From Blastobasis lacticolella (lineage: Eukaryota; Arthropoda; Insecta; Lepidoptera; Blastobasidae): a DNA stretch of 64,000 nt. The notes under the pieces are model-generated. The model ran no database searches, was not told the origin of the DNA, and saw only the letters and a program-made list of their open reading frames with translations. Position 1 is the stretch's first letter. Every line of letters starts with the position of its first letter. Location: the NCBI GenBank assembly GCA_905147135.1, contig LR990049.1, positions 20,353,428 to 20,417,427 of the forward strand, in the 5' to 3' direction. Both the position numbers and the translations under genes were made by a program. This document shows, in pieces, positions 13,147 to 22,064 of this stretch.

Positions 13147-13482
13147 CTATATTGTTCCAAATTTATGATCACCAGTCCTGTGCCCAGAGGTAGGCCTCGG
13201 CGTCAGGTGGCCGGTGATTTACTCGGGCCGCACGACAGCCCGCGGTCAGCCAATTAGAGTTAACGCCTCGCCAGGAACGTAACGCTGATTTACAATCGCA
13301 CTGTTTGGGTAGACGAGGAACTAACTATAGTATAGTCGTCGTCGTCATCGACCTAGCGCTTATCCCGGCGTCTGCCAGGGTCTGCTTTCCTACCCATTAA
13401 CTATATGAGTTTAACTAAATAACCCATTAATTAACTATAGTATTAGCATCAATCTTCGCTACAGGTAGAATTTCGACTCATC

Positions 13483-13640
13483 TTGGCGTTAAGTACCGGT
13501 AGTACTCTCGTGCACGAAGGCCCGGGGTCCATTTTTGACCATAGTCCAGGATTTGACAGATCAGATAATTACAGTGGATAGACTGCCATCTAACCTTCGT
13601 GACCCTGCTACCAGGGGAGAGCTCGAGGCCGGGAGTTGAT
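13483..13640 (-). mobile_element. SINE 3' portion
   Basis: Matches the tail half of the 11448-11810 SINE ('TTGGCGTTAAGTACCGG', 'CCAGGATTTGACAGATCAGA', 'GACCCTGCTACCAGGGGA'). Confidence 0.6.
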
Positions 13641-14149
13641 GTTGATAAACTCGATTCAATTTGGTACTTAGTGCTCAGTGAACTAAAATGCTCTCGAGTC
13701 CACAAAAAAGTTGAACGCGAATCATCGGAGTTCACAGACAAGAAAAACTCGAGTCAGAAATCGAAAATTCAACTCGAAGCAACTTCTCCTCACTCAACCA
13801 AATATTGATTACAACGAGCAGTATTTCAAGTTTAGAGAACCGATTACTTTGAACCCTTATCCAAACATAACAACACTACACACCAATAAACCATAATAAA
13901 CTATAATATAGCTTAACACACCACAAGTTGTTGTTGTGGTCCAAAACCCCGCTCAGTAGTTGAACAGACTCGAGCGCACAAATACCTAGACTCGAGCAAT
14001 AATCTCCAACTCGAGTCTCTTCAGAGATTCGATCCGCTCATTTCTACCATAAGAAGTCTAGTCGTGTGATTATGAGTCGAGTAATATAGGCATAAACTCC
14101 CCGACTAATTTCGACAGGTAGACAGGACAGGTGCTAAGGCCACTTTGTC

Positions 14150-14320
14150 AAACCACGACGTAAAAAGAGAGGTTATAAGTTTGACATGTATGTGTGTTTA
14201 TCTGACCTGTGGCATTGTAGGTCCCGAACGAATGGAGCGATTTCGATACGGTTTTCTTTTTGTGAGAACCAGTTTAATCGAATAGATGTTCTTTAATTAT
14301 AATAAGTTTAGTAGTTTAGG
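14150..14320 (+). repeat. Dispersed repeat related to 52600-53110
   Basis: 'AAGTTTGACATGTATGTGTG', 'GACCTGTGGCATTGTAGG' and 'CCAGTTTAATCGA' parallel the repeat units near 52.6-53.1 kb. Confidence 0.45.
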
Positions 14321-14339
14321 AAGTAGGTATTTGAGAATC

Positions 14340-14610
14340 GGCCGTATGGTGTCCGGCAGAGTAGATTAGCACCAACCCCTTACACTCGTGGGTGTCGTAC
14401 AAGGCGACTAATGTTTTCGAGGCAAAAGATCTAAGCGCCTCCGTAGACTGGAAAATGGGCAGCAGCATTTTCCATTGTTATATTATAACACTGCGATCTC
14501 CAACCCGCCTGCCAAGCGTGGGGATTATGGCAATAACCTCCCTTTTTGTGGGAGAGGCCCAAAGTCCTGCAGTGGACTGTTATGGGCTGTGATGATGATT
14601 TGAGAATAAG
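14340..14610 (+). mobile_element. SINE-like element sharing the 5' region of the RTE LINE
   Basis: Contains 'GTGGGTGTCGTACAAGGCGA', 'GGGCAGCAGCATTTTCC' and 'CAACCCGCCTGCCAAGCGTG', as at 16065-16180 just before the RTE ORF, then ends 'GGGCTGTGATGATGAT'. Probably non-autonomous and mobilised by RTE. Confidence 0.65.
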
Positions 14611-14727
14611 TAGACTGTGTCGTATGGTTTCTGACTTTGTTCGGTATGTTATTTATGTTTCAAAAGTAATGTTGTAATTTATCTTTGATGTTATTTTATT
14701 GTATTTGTTTTGTCGAGTTGTTCAATA

Positions 14728-14900
14728 AATAGTACAAAACAAAGTCGCTTGCCGCCGTCTGTCTATGTATGTATGAACTCTTAGATCTTACATACTACGC
14801 AACGGATTTTAATGCAGTTTTCATGTAGGTTAGGTGTAGGTTAGGTGCAGGGTAAGTGAAGAGTAGGTGTACGGTAGGTATACGGCAGGTATACGCGTAC
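14728..14900 (+). mobile_element. Helitron-like end carrying an 11-bp minisatellite
   Basis: Starts like 2138-2391 ('CAAAGTCGCTTGCCGCC', 'ACGCAACGGATTTTAATGC') and runs into six 11-bp units at 14826-14891 (TAGGTTAGGTG type). Confidence 0.5.
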
Positions 14901-15065
14901 CCGGTTTAGGTGTAGGTGGCGCAAATGAAGTAGCCTCGTGTCCATTAGTGTGTAATAATTTATTACTAATAAATGATTTCTTTCTTATTTCGGCTGCTAA
15001 GCTACATTTCTCACATTATGTTATGTGTTTCTTCTATTTCGTTTATACGTTCTGATCCCTTTGAC

Positions 15066-15648
15066 ATAATGCCGCAGTTTTACGAAACACCCCTTTGCAT
15101 CTCAAAAAGAATTGGGATCCTCGGTGTCGACATATCGGATAGCGTGCGATTTTGGAGTCACCTGGAAGGCAAGGCCAAACTGGCTTCGAAAAAGCTTGGA
15201 GTGCTTATTCCAAGTCCAAGCGATACTTCACCCCAGGACAGCGCCTGCTGCTGTACAAGGCACAAGTGCGGCCTCATATGAAGTATTGTTCCCATCTTTG
15301 GGCTGGCGAAACTGCCGACCTGCTTAATCCTCTGGACTCCGTACAGAGACGCGCCGTACGATATGTCGATGATCCCATACAAACAAGCAAGTTGGAACCA
15401 CTGGCAAACCGAAGGGACTTTGGCTCCCTGTGTGTGTTCTATCGGCTGTACAATGGGGAGTGTTCCGAGGAACTTTTCGATCTGGTGCCCACAGCACAAT
15501 TCCGCCATCGCCCCACCCGCCGTGGGCTGGGTACTCATCCCCACTACGTAGACCCTCTGTTGGTCACCACGCGAAGGTTCGAAAGAACGTTTCTCGCTCG
15601 TACGATTCGGATGTGGAACGAGCTCCCAGCCACAGTGTTTCCTTTGTG
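15066..15648 (+). mobile_element. Jockey/CR1-like LINE, C-terminal ORF2 part, interrupted
   Basis: Encodes GILGVDISDSVRFWSHLEGK, then after a one-base frame change RYFTPGQRLLLYKAQVRPHM, CSHLWAGE, VQRRAVRYVDD and RMWNELPATVF. This is the C-terminal region after the reverse transcriptase of lepidopteran Jockey-like elements. It breaks after GTGTTTCCTTTG and resumes at 19304. Confidence 0.8.
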
Positions 15649-16197
15649 TTTCCCCTCCCAGCCTGCCCCGCCGCCTGCACCATGGCATACATAGCGAGGC
15701 CGCAGGAACGGGTGGATTGCGCAACGGCCAGCAGATGTGCCGTGGTGTTTAAAATAATATTTATTTATCTACCATACCTACATATGTTTTATTTATTTTT
15801 ATGTATTTATTTATTTTTAGTTATTTTATTTAGTTAGTATAACGCCCGTGACGTACCCAAACAATGGGCCCACAGAATACCAGCGCTGTGAGTCGTTTCT
15901 TGCGCCTCACAGCACATGCTGAGTGGGTACCATTTGCGCTAGCCGCTGCGGCACCGACAGTGTCATGGGAGACTAAATTATATTGTCTTAATTAAGATAT
16001 TTTAAATGTTAAGTGGTGTGTGGTGCCGCCACTTAAAAGAATAGCACCATCCCATCTCTTCCCGTGGGTGTCGTAAGAGGCGACTAAGGGAATAACCCGG
16101 AAGATGGGCAGCAGCATCTTTCGGGTACATTTACATCTACTTCACTGCGATCGCCAACCCGCCTGCCAAGCGTGGCGATTATGGCAACCCCCCCCTG
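15649..16197 (+). mobile_element. 5' part of the nested insertion, RTE 5' region
   Basis: 15649-16010 is non-coding insert sequence, including a block at 15850-15970 that looks like another LINE 3' end ('ACAATGGGCCCACAGAATAC'). From about 16015 the sequence is the RTE 5' region that also forms the SINE-like copies at 14340 and 61652. Confidence 0.55.
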
Positions 16198-17352
16198 ATG
16201 ACAAGCACACACAGGCCACGGCCCCCAGTACCCGGCGGCCCCGCTATTCCGGACTATGGTAGCGGTCACGGTAACGGCGGGGCAGGGGGTGCGAAGAATC
16301 ACCGGATGCGACCAGGCTACCACAAAGCACGACCACTGGCCCTGGCTACATACAATGTCCAGACACTGCGGACCGACGAAAAGCTCGTGGAACTGGAGGA
16401 AGTGGTAAGCAGATTAAATTGGGATATTATAGGGTTATCTGAAGTCCGAAGAAAGGGGGAGGACTCGATAATCCTAAAGTCCGGAAATCTGCTTTACTTC
16501 CGGGAGGGCGACCAACTGTCCCTAGGTGGTGTCGGGTTCCTCGTCCACAAATCCCTCGTGAACAACATAGTCAAAATCGAGAGTGTGTCGTCTAGGGTAG
16601 CGTACCTTATACTCAGAATTACCAAGCGGTATTCGTTGAAGGTCATACAGGTCTACGCACCGACTTCGACGCACTCCGACGATGAAGTGGAGGCTATGTA
16701 TGAGGATATTTCTACAGCCATGCATACCTCCAAGACACACTATACCGTTGTCATGGGGGATTTCAACGCGAAACTGGGCAAACGAGGCGGAGACGAGTTG
16801 AGAGTGGGGCAATTTGGAATTGGAAGTCGGAACGCCCGTGGCCAGATGCTGGCCGGCTTTATGGAGAAGGAGGGACTCTTTATGATGAACTCATTTTTCA
16901 GGAAGCCGGATCATCGCAGATGGACGTGGGTTAGCCCCGATGGTGTCACAAAAAATGAGATTGACTTCATCCTATCTACGAAACGGCATATATTCAATAA
17001 TGTCTCGGTGATCAATAGCGTTAAAATTGGCAGTGATCACCGCTTGGTAAGAGGCACATTGAATATTAATCCCCAGCTGGAAAGATCGAGATTGATGAGG
17101 TCCACGCTCCGGCCTATGCCCATCCAAATCCAAAACCCCGAGAGCTTTCAACTCGAATTACAAAATCGCTTCGAGTGCCTAGGAGAGTGCGTCGACGTGG
17201 ACGACTATAATAACAGGTTCGTGGAAACTGTCTATACGGTTGGGTCAAAGTTTTATAAGGCCTGCCGTACAAACAGAACAAACAAAATCTCTGACGATAT
17301 TGAGGGTATCGTCAGAGATTTTGTTTACTCATCGAAGAAAGACGCGGAATGA
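16198..17352 (+). CDS. RTE-type LINE: apurinic-like endonuclease part
   Basis: 384-codon frame with the EEP endonuclease fold used for target nicking in non-LTR retrotransposons. Motifs: LATYNVQTLR (Asn), IIGLSEVRRKGED (catalytic Glu), VIQVYAPTS, VVMGDFNAKLG (Asp/Asn), NEIDFIL and IGSDHRLVRG (Ser-Asp-His). The N-terminal 45 residues are Pro/Gly-rich. The frame ends at TGA 17350-17352, overlapping an ATG by ATGA. In RTE elements EN and RT normally sit in one ORF, so the break is most simply a one-base indel between 17304 and 17349. Confidence 0.88.
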   Translation: MTSTHRPRPPVPGGPAIPDYGSGHGNGGAGGAKNHRMRPGYHKARPLALATYNVQTLRTDEKLVELEEVVSRLNWDIIGLSEVRRKGEDSIILKSGNLLYFREGDQLSLGGVGFLVHKSLVNNIVKIESVSSRVAYLILRITKRYSLKVIQVYAPTSTHSDDEVEAMYEDISTAMHTSKTHYTVVMGDFNAKLGKRGGDELRVGQFGIGSRNARGQMLAGFMEKEGLFMMNSFFRKPDHRRWTWVSPDGVTKNEIDFILSTKRHIFNNVSVINSVKIGSDHRLVRGTLNINPQLERSRLMRSTLRPMPIQIQNPESFQLELQNRFECLGECVDVDDYNNRFVETVYTVGSKFYKACRTNRTNKISDDIEGIVRDFVYSSKKDAE

Positions 17353-19193
17353 CTCTGCAATCCCCTGATGATGTCTCTCAATTTAGGCGACTTAATCGAC
17401 AGATCTCCAAGTCTCTGACTCGCGACATACGCCGCTTCAATACTACCAATATTGAGGCGGCGATCGAGCGGAACAAAGGCTCTAAAGTCTTTGCGAGAGA
17501 TCTGTCGATTGGACAGAGCCAGTTGACGAGACTGAAAACGGATGACGGCAGAGTTGTTTCGACCAAGTCCGAGGTTTTGAGGGAAAACGAGAGGTTCTAT
17601 GGACAGTTATACACGACAACACGGGCACCTGTTACCAGTATGGCAAAAGACCCCAGAGCCAAGTTGACCCGACACTACACCGAAGATATCCCGGACATCA
17701 GCCTGTACGAGATTAGTATGGCTCTCAAACAGCTTAAGAACAACAAGGCGCCGGGTGATGATGGAATTACGGCTGAGCTTCTGAAAGCTGGTGGCAAACC
17801 TGTGCTTAAGACCCTTCAGAAGCTGTTCAATTCCGTCATCCTCGAGGGCAAAACGCCGGAAGCATGGCACAGAAGCATAGTCATATTGTTCTTCAAGAAA
17901 GGTGATAAGGCTCTCTTGAAGAACTTCAGACCAATATCGCTGCTGACCCATGTCTATAAGCTGTTTTCGAGAGTCCTTACGAATCGTCTCGCACGCAGGT
18001 TTGATGACTTCCAGCCTCCCGAACAAGCCGGATTCCGAAAAGGTTTTAGTACCATAGACCACATACATACGCTGCGGCAGGTTGTACAGAAGACCGAAGA
18101 GTATAACCGGCCATTATGCTTGGCGTTTGTAGACTATGAGAAAGCCTTCGATTCGATCGAAACTTGGGCGGTGCTCCAGTCTCTACAGCGGTGCCAAATA
18201 GACTATCGATATATCGAAGCACTGAAGTGTTTGTACGAAAACGCCACTATGTCAGTTCGTCTCCAGGACAAGACCACAGAACCTATTCAGCTGCAGCGAG
18301 GTGTTAGACAAGGTGATGTCATATCACCGAAGTTGTTCACCGCTGCACTGGAGGATATCTTTAGGCTTCTGGACTGGGACGGACTTGGCATCAATATTAA
18401 CGGCGAGTACCTCACGCACCTCAGATTTGCTGACGATATCGTAGTCATGGCTGAAACCCTGGAAGACTTGGGCAAAATGCTCGATGACCTCTGTAGTGCC
18501 TCTCAACAAGTAGGTCTTAAAATGAACATGGACAAGACGAAAATTATGTCGAATGTCCATGTTGTGCCTACTCCAGTGACAGTTGGAGGCACTCCACTTG
18601 AAGTTGTTGACGACTATACATACCTAGGACAAATAGTCCGGCTAGGTAGGTCCAATTTCGAGAAAGAGGTCAATCGACGAATCCAACTCGGTTGGGCAGC
18701 GTTCGGGAAGCTACGCCACATATTTTCGTCCCAATTACCGCAGTGTCTCAAGACGAAGGTCTTTGACCAATGTGTGTTGCCAGTGATGACTTACGGATCT
18801 GAAACGTGGCCACTCACTATGGGCCTTATAAGAAAGCTCACTGTTGCCCAAAGGGCAATGGAAAGAGCTAAGCTCGGAGTTTCTTTGCGCGATCGAGTCA
18901 GAAATGAGGAGATCCGCAAGCGAACCAAGGTCACCGACATAGCTCTAAGGATTGCCAGACTAAAGTGGCAGTGGGCAGGGCACATAGCTCGAAGAACAGA
19001 TGGCCGATGGGGCAGTAAAGTTCTCGAGTGGCGACCACGTACCGGTAGACGCAGCGTGGGTAGGCCTCCTACAAGGTGGACCGACGACCTGGTAAGGATC
19101 GCAGGTACCAGCTGGATGCGGAAAGCACAGGACCGGTCTTTGTGGAGATCTCTGGGGGAGGCCTATGCCCAGCAGTGGGCGTCTTCTGGCTGA
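17349..19193 (+). CDS. RTE-type LINE: reverse transcriptase and C-terminal part
   Basis: 614-codon frame for the reverse transcriptase that primes cDNA synthesis at the nicked target. Visible motifs: NNKAPGDDGITAELLKAG, KNFRPISLL, AGFRKGFSTIDHI, LAFVDYEKAFDSI, LQRGVRQGDVISPKLF, LRFADDIVVMAE (catalytic FADD), GLKMNMDKTKIM, YLGQIV. The C-terminal region carries LPVMTYGSETWPL, RIARLKWQWAGHIAR and GRPPTRWTDDL, typical of RTE/BovB-like elements. The ATG at 17349 may be fortuitous: the same frame is open upstream to 17304 and reads LLIEERRGM. No stop interrupts the frame, so the copy is young. Confidence 0.9.
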   Translation: MTLQSPDDVSQFRRLNRQISKSLTRDIRRFNTTNIEAAIERNKGSKVFARDLSIGQSQLTRLKTDDGRVVSTKSEVLRENERFYGQLYTTTRAPVTSMAKDPRAKLTRHYTEDIPDISLYEISMALKQLKNNKAPGDDGITAELLKAGGKPVLKTLQKLFNSVILEGKTPEAWHRSIVILFFKKGDKALLKNFRPISLLTHVYKLFSRVLTNRLARRFDDFQPPEQAGFRKGFSTIDHIHTLRQVVQKTEEYNRPLCLAFVDYEKAFDSIETWAVLQSLQRCQIDYRYIEALKCLYENATMSVRLQDKTTEPIQLQRGVRQGDVISPKLFTAALEDIFRLLDWDGLGININGEYLTHLRFADDIVVMAETLEDLGKMLDDLCSASQQVGLKMNMDKTKIMSNVHVVPTPVTVGGTPLEVVDDYTYLGQIVRLGRSNFEKEVNRRIQLGWAAFGKLRHIFSSQLPQCLKTKVFDQCVLPVMTYGSETWPLTMGLIRKLTVAQRAMERAKLGVSLRDRVRNEEIRKRTKVTDIALRIARLKWQWAGHIARRTDGRWGSKVLEWRPRTGRRSVGRPPTRWTDDLVRIAGTSWMRKAQDRSLWRSLGEAYAQQWASSG

Positions 19194-19303
19194 TATGATG
19201 AAATGTTAATGTGTCCGTTGTCTGTAATTGTAACTGTTATTGTGTCGTGGTGTGCTATGTGTAATAAATGTATTTTCTTTCTTTTCTTTCTTTCTTTCTT
19301 TCT
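19194..19303 (+). mobile_element. RTE 3' UTR with CTTT microsatellite tail
   Basis: Short 3' UTR with TGATATGATGAAATG after the stop, AATAAA at 19263-19268, then (CTTT)n to about 19303 where Jockey-like sequence resumes with CTTTGGACTGTGACATGGG. Confidence 0.7.
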
Positions 19304-19473
19304 TCTTTGGACTGTGACATGGGATCGTTCAAGAGGTGTATTGGAGGTTTCTTTAGAGGCGGGCAACGCATTGGTGACTCCCCTGGTGTTGCTGATGTCC
19401 ATAGGCGGCGGTGACCACTTTACATCAGGTGGCCCGCTTGCCTGTTTGTCTGCCGTATAACATAAAAAAAAAA
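19304..19473 (+). mobile_element. 3' end of the interrupted Jockey-like LINE
   Basis: Continues the copy broken at 15648: 'GACATGGGATCGTTCAAGAG' to 'ACATCAGGTGGCCCGCTTGC' and an A run at 19463-19473. Confidence 0.75.
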
Positions 19474-19852
19474 GTTAATTTCTTGCACTTTCCACTGGCT
19501 CTTACATTTCGAATACGAAGTGGGCAATAATAATAAAAAAATGTATATATAATAATAATAGTTTCTTAAATCCCAGTACAAAACCATGGTGATGCTCACT
19601 TACCATTAGGACCAGCCCATGAAGATACACTTCTGGATGGCAATCTCATCTACATAAGTAGAGGATTTTCCCATAAAATAAAAAATAAAATAATCTCCAC
19701 GCTTGACAGGCAGGTTAAAGCTCGCAGTTTTGGAAATACTCACCAGCACTATGATATACTGCCCGATTTCTTAAAAATTTCTTTAAAATATACGACAGAC
19801 AGTATAACAAGCATTAAATTTTGCCCGTAACATCCACGATTTATGCATTTTT

Positions 19853-20112
19853 TTTTATAATAAATATTCGTGGACAAATTCACACAGCGCCATCTAGCCC
19901 CAAACTAAGTAAAGCTTGTGCTGTGGGTGCTAGATAACTGATATACTACTTAAATACTTTTAAATACATACTTATTATACATAGAACACACAGACCCGTA
20001 ACAGAAATTAAAATTCATCATTTCAATTTCTGCCCGGCCGGAAGTCGAACCCGGGACCTCTTGCGTGGCAGACCGGCATGTTGACCATTGAACCACTCAG
20101 GTCGTCATTCAG
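19853..20112 (-). mobile_element. tRNA-headed SINE, second family
   Basis: Reverse strand has a head with GGTTCAATGGTCAACATGCC and B box GGGTTCGACTTCC, body ending at 'TGGCGCTGTGTGAATTTGTC'. Copies at 44105-44352 and 54352-54500. Adjacent 20112-20300 matches 54655-54865. Confidence 0.65.
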
Positions 20113-20484
20113 GTTACAGACATAAAAATACAGAACCATTGTCACTGTAAGGACTAAGATGAAATGCCGCATGCCTGTAATTGCACTTGCTATCTTATCC
20201 TTCAAAACAGAACACAGCAATGCAATTTTTGCATGGCACCAAAAATAGATAAGGCGGTGGGTGGTACACGCCCAGGCGGACTCCTCAGGGTCCTACCAAA
20301 TGGTGAAAATTCCTCGCTAACAGCCACGTCATCGTATCATAGCATAGTTATCACGGTCTTGTGTACTCTGTTATACTCTCTTATTCTGTGTGATGCTATT
20401 TACGGTTAGGGAAAACATAATAATGAACACTACACAAAAAAAGGTCATTTAGGCAACTAAATGTGAAACCATGATCAAATCAAT

Positions 20485-20814
20485 TAAGAGAGGTAGGGCA
20501 TAGCGGGGTATCTCGTTCGAATTGGAGCCGCCCGACTGGGGAAGTACCTCCACCTTACAGAATATCGCAGCTAAATAATACTCTTTTAAATAGTATTGTG
20601 TTTCTGCCGATGAGTAAGGTTTCCAGTGCTCCATGGGGTGGGGATTTGGGGAACCGTGGCTTTGGCAGTGGAGTGGCATTTGCTTTTTGCTGCCAGAGCA
20701 ACGTGTTATAGAGGTGGGCAACGCATTAGCGATACTCTTGGTGTTGCTAATGTCTATAGGCAGTGGTGAGCACTTCCCATCAGGTGGCCCGCTTGCCTGT
20801 TTGCCTACCGTATG

Positions 20815-20847
<33 letters not shown>
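20485..20847 (+). mobile_element. LINE 3' end with 29-nt poly(A), copy 1
   Basis: Near-identical to 31875-32215. It encodes a 60-codon frame that differs from the other copy at two residues. Poly(A) at 20819-20847. Followed directly by an SINE fragment (20848-20905). Confidence 0.75.
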
Positions 20848-20849
<2 letters not shown>

Positions 20850-21964
20850 GGTTAGGTTCCCCTGTGAACAGGGTCACGGAGGTCAGATGGCAGGCGCTCC
20901 TGCAATCATCGTTTACTGTGTATGTTATTCTGGCTCTGGTAGTTGTTATAGGTAAATTTCAATCAAATCCGTTCAAGTGTTTTTTATTTAAAGAGTAACC
21001 GCCATCTTTGAAACTTTCGCTTTTATATTAATATATTTGAAATTATTTTGCTGGATAGCAAGAAATGTGAAACTAGACGAGGCGGAGGGAGCAGCGTTTC
21101 AGCAAGTGCGATGCGGATGCAGCCCATCCCTCTTCGCCAAAGCCGGGGTAACAGAAAAACGTTATGTACAAATATTTTTTTATTTAACTTCTCTTAGCTT
21201 AGATAAAAACAATAAATTATGAAAGTATATTACAATAGAAAACGGAGGCAGTGAAATTACAACATAAGATTTCTTTGGCACACTGGATCATGGCATTGCC
21301 ATGAAACTTATTCTCAGAATAATATAGTCATAAAGTACGCACTACTAAGTATTAGATACTAATAGTCTCCATTCAATTATATAAAGGTTTCCATTTACAG
21401 CAAATTAATCAATCTAAAAAGTCTTCTGTTAGCCTTTTACATATAGGGTGGGAAAAGCAAACATTTTTCTATTATTTTGATGATAACCTTTTTGTGTTTA
21501 TTTCAGTTACAAGCAAGACCTGCATTCTTACTATTTTTGTTTTCTAAAAAAAAGATATATGGTAACCTATTTCTATTGTCTTTATAATAGCAATAATCTT
21601 ATTTCTAAGGTAATGTGTTGTGCTTATCATAAAAGAAAACAGGTTTTTAAGTTATTCTTAGAATCCAAGATATGACTGACACTTTATCTGTTAACAATGC
21701 TATCGCCTATAAATGATATACTTATTACTTTCTATTAAAATTAAATTGGTTTTCTTAGGAATAATTTTGTTCAATTTTTTATCTTCGACGTAGGCAAGTA
21801 AATACAACTTTCCAAATAGGCCTTGACATTAGATCGAATGTATAAAAAGGATAAAAATTATTTACAAAAATCTTTTTTTAAACTATTCATGTATTTATAA
21901 CTAATTCACTATAATAATATATTCAAGTATCTAAAACGATAACTCGTCTTGTAACAATTAATAC

Positions 21965-21996
21965 TTTATTTTTATTTGCTTTAAGCAGTCTTTATT
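21965..21996 (-). terminator. Candidate polyadenylation signals of the Dscam-like gene
   Basis: Three AATAAA hexamers on the minus strand at 21991-21996, 21971-21976 and 21965-21970, the first 16 nt after the stop codon. The real 3' end may be further left, since the region to 21180 is AT-rich with other weak candidates. Confidence 0.35.
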
Positions 21997-22012
21997 GTCT
22001 TGAGTTCGTGTT

Positions 22013-22064
22013 CTATACGTGTATCGTGAAGTCTCTCCTTTCTTGTTCTTGTCGTTGTTGATAC
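22013..22064 (-). CDS. Dscam-like: Dscam-like exon 29: C-terminus with PDZ-ligand-like end
   Basis: Acceptor TTTTCCAG before 22064; completes Arg and reads YQQRQEQERRDFTIHV, then TAG at 22013-22015. The last three residues I-H-V fit a class II PDZ-binding motif (hydrophobic-X-hydrophobic). The phase match to exon 28 and the 0-frame total of 4593 nt support it. Confidence 0.85.

Noticed and set aside
15158..15724. 188-codon minus-strand frame
   Set aside because: Antisense to the Jockey-like LINE ORF; a similar antisense frame is at 9737-10105 over the other copy.
17349..17352. True two-ORF design of the RTE element
   Set aside because: RTE elements normally have EN and RT in one ORF, and the RT frame is open upstream of its ATG, so a one-base indel is simpler. 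Kept only as an alternative.
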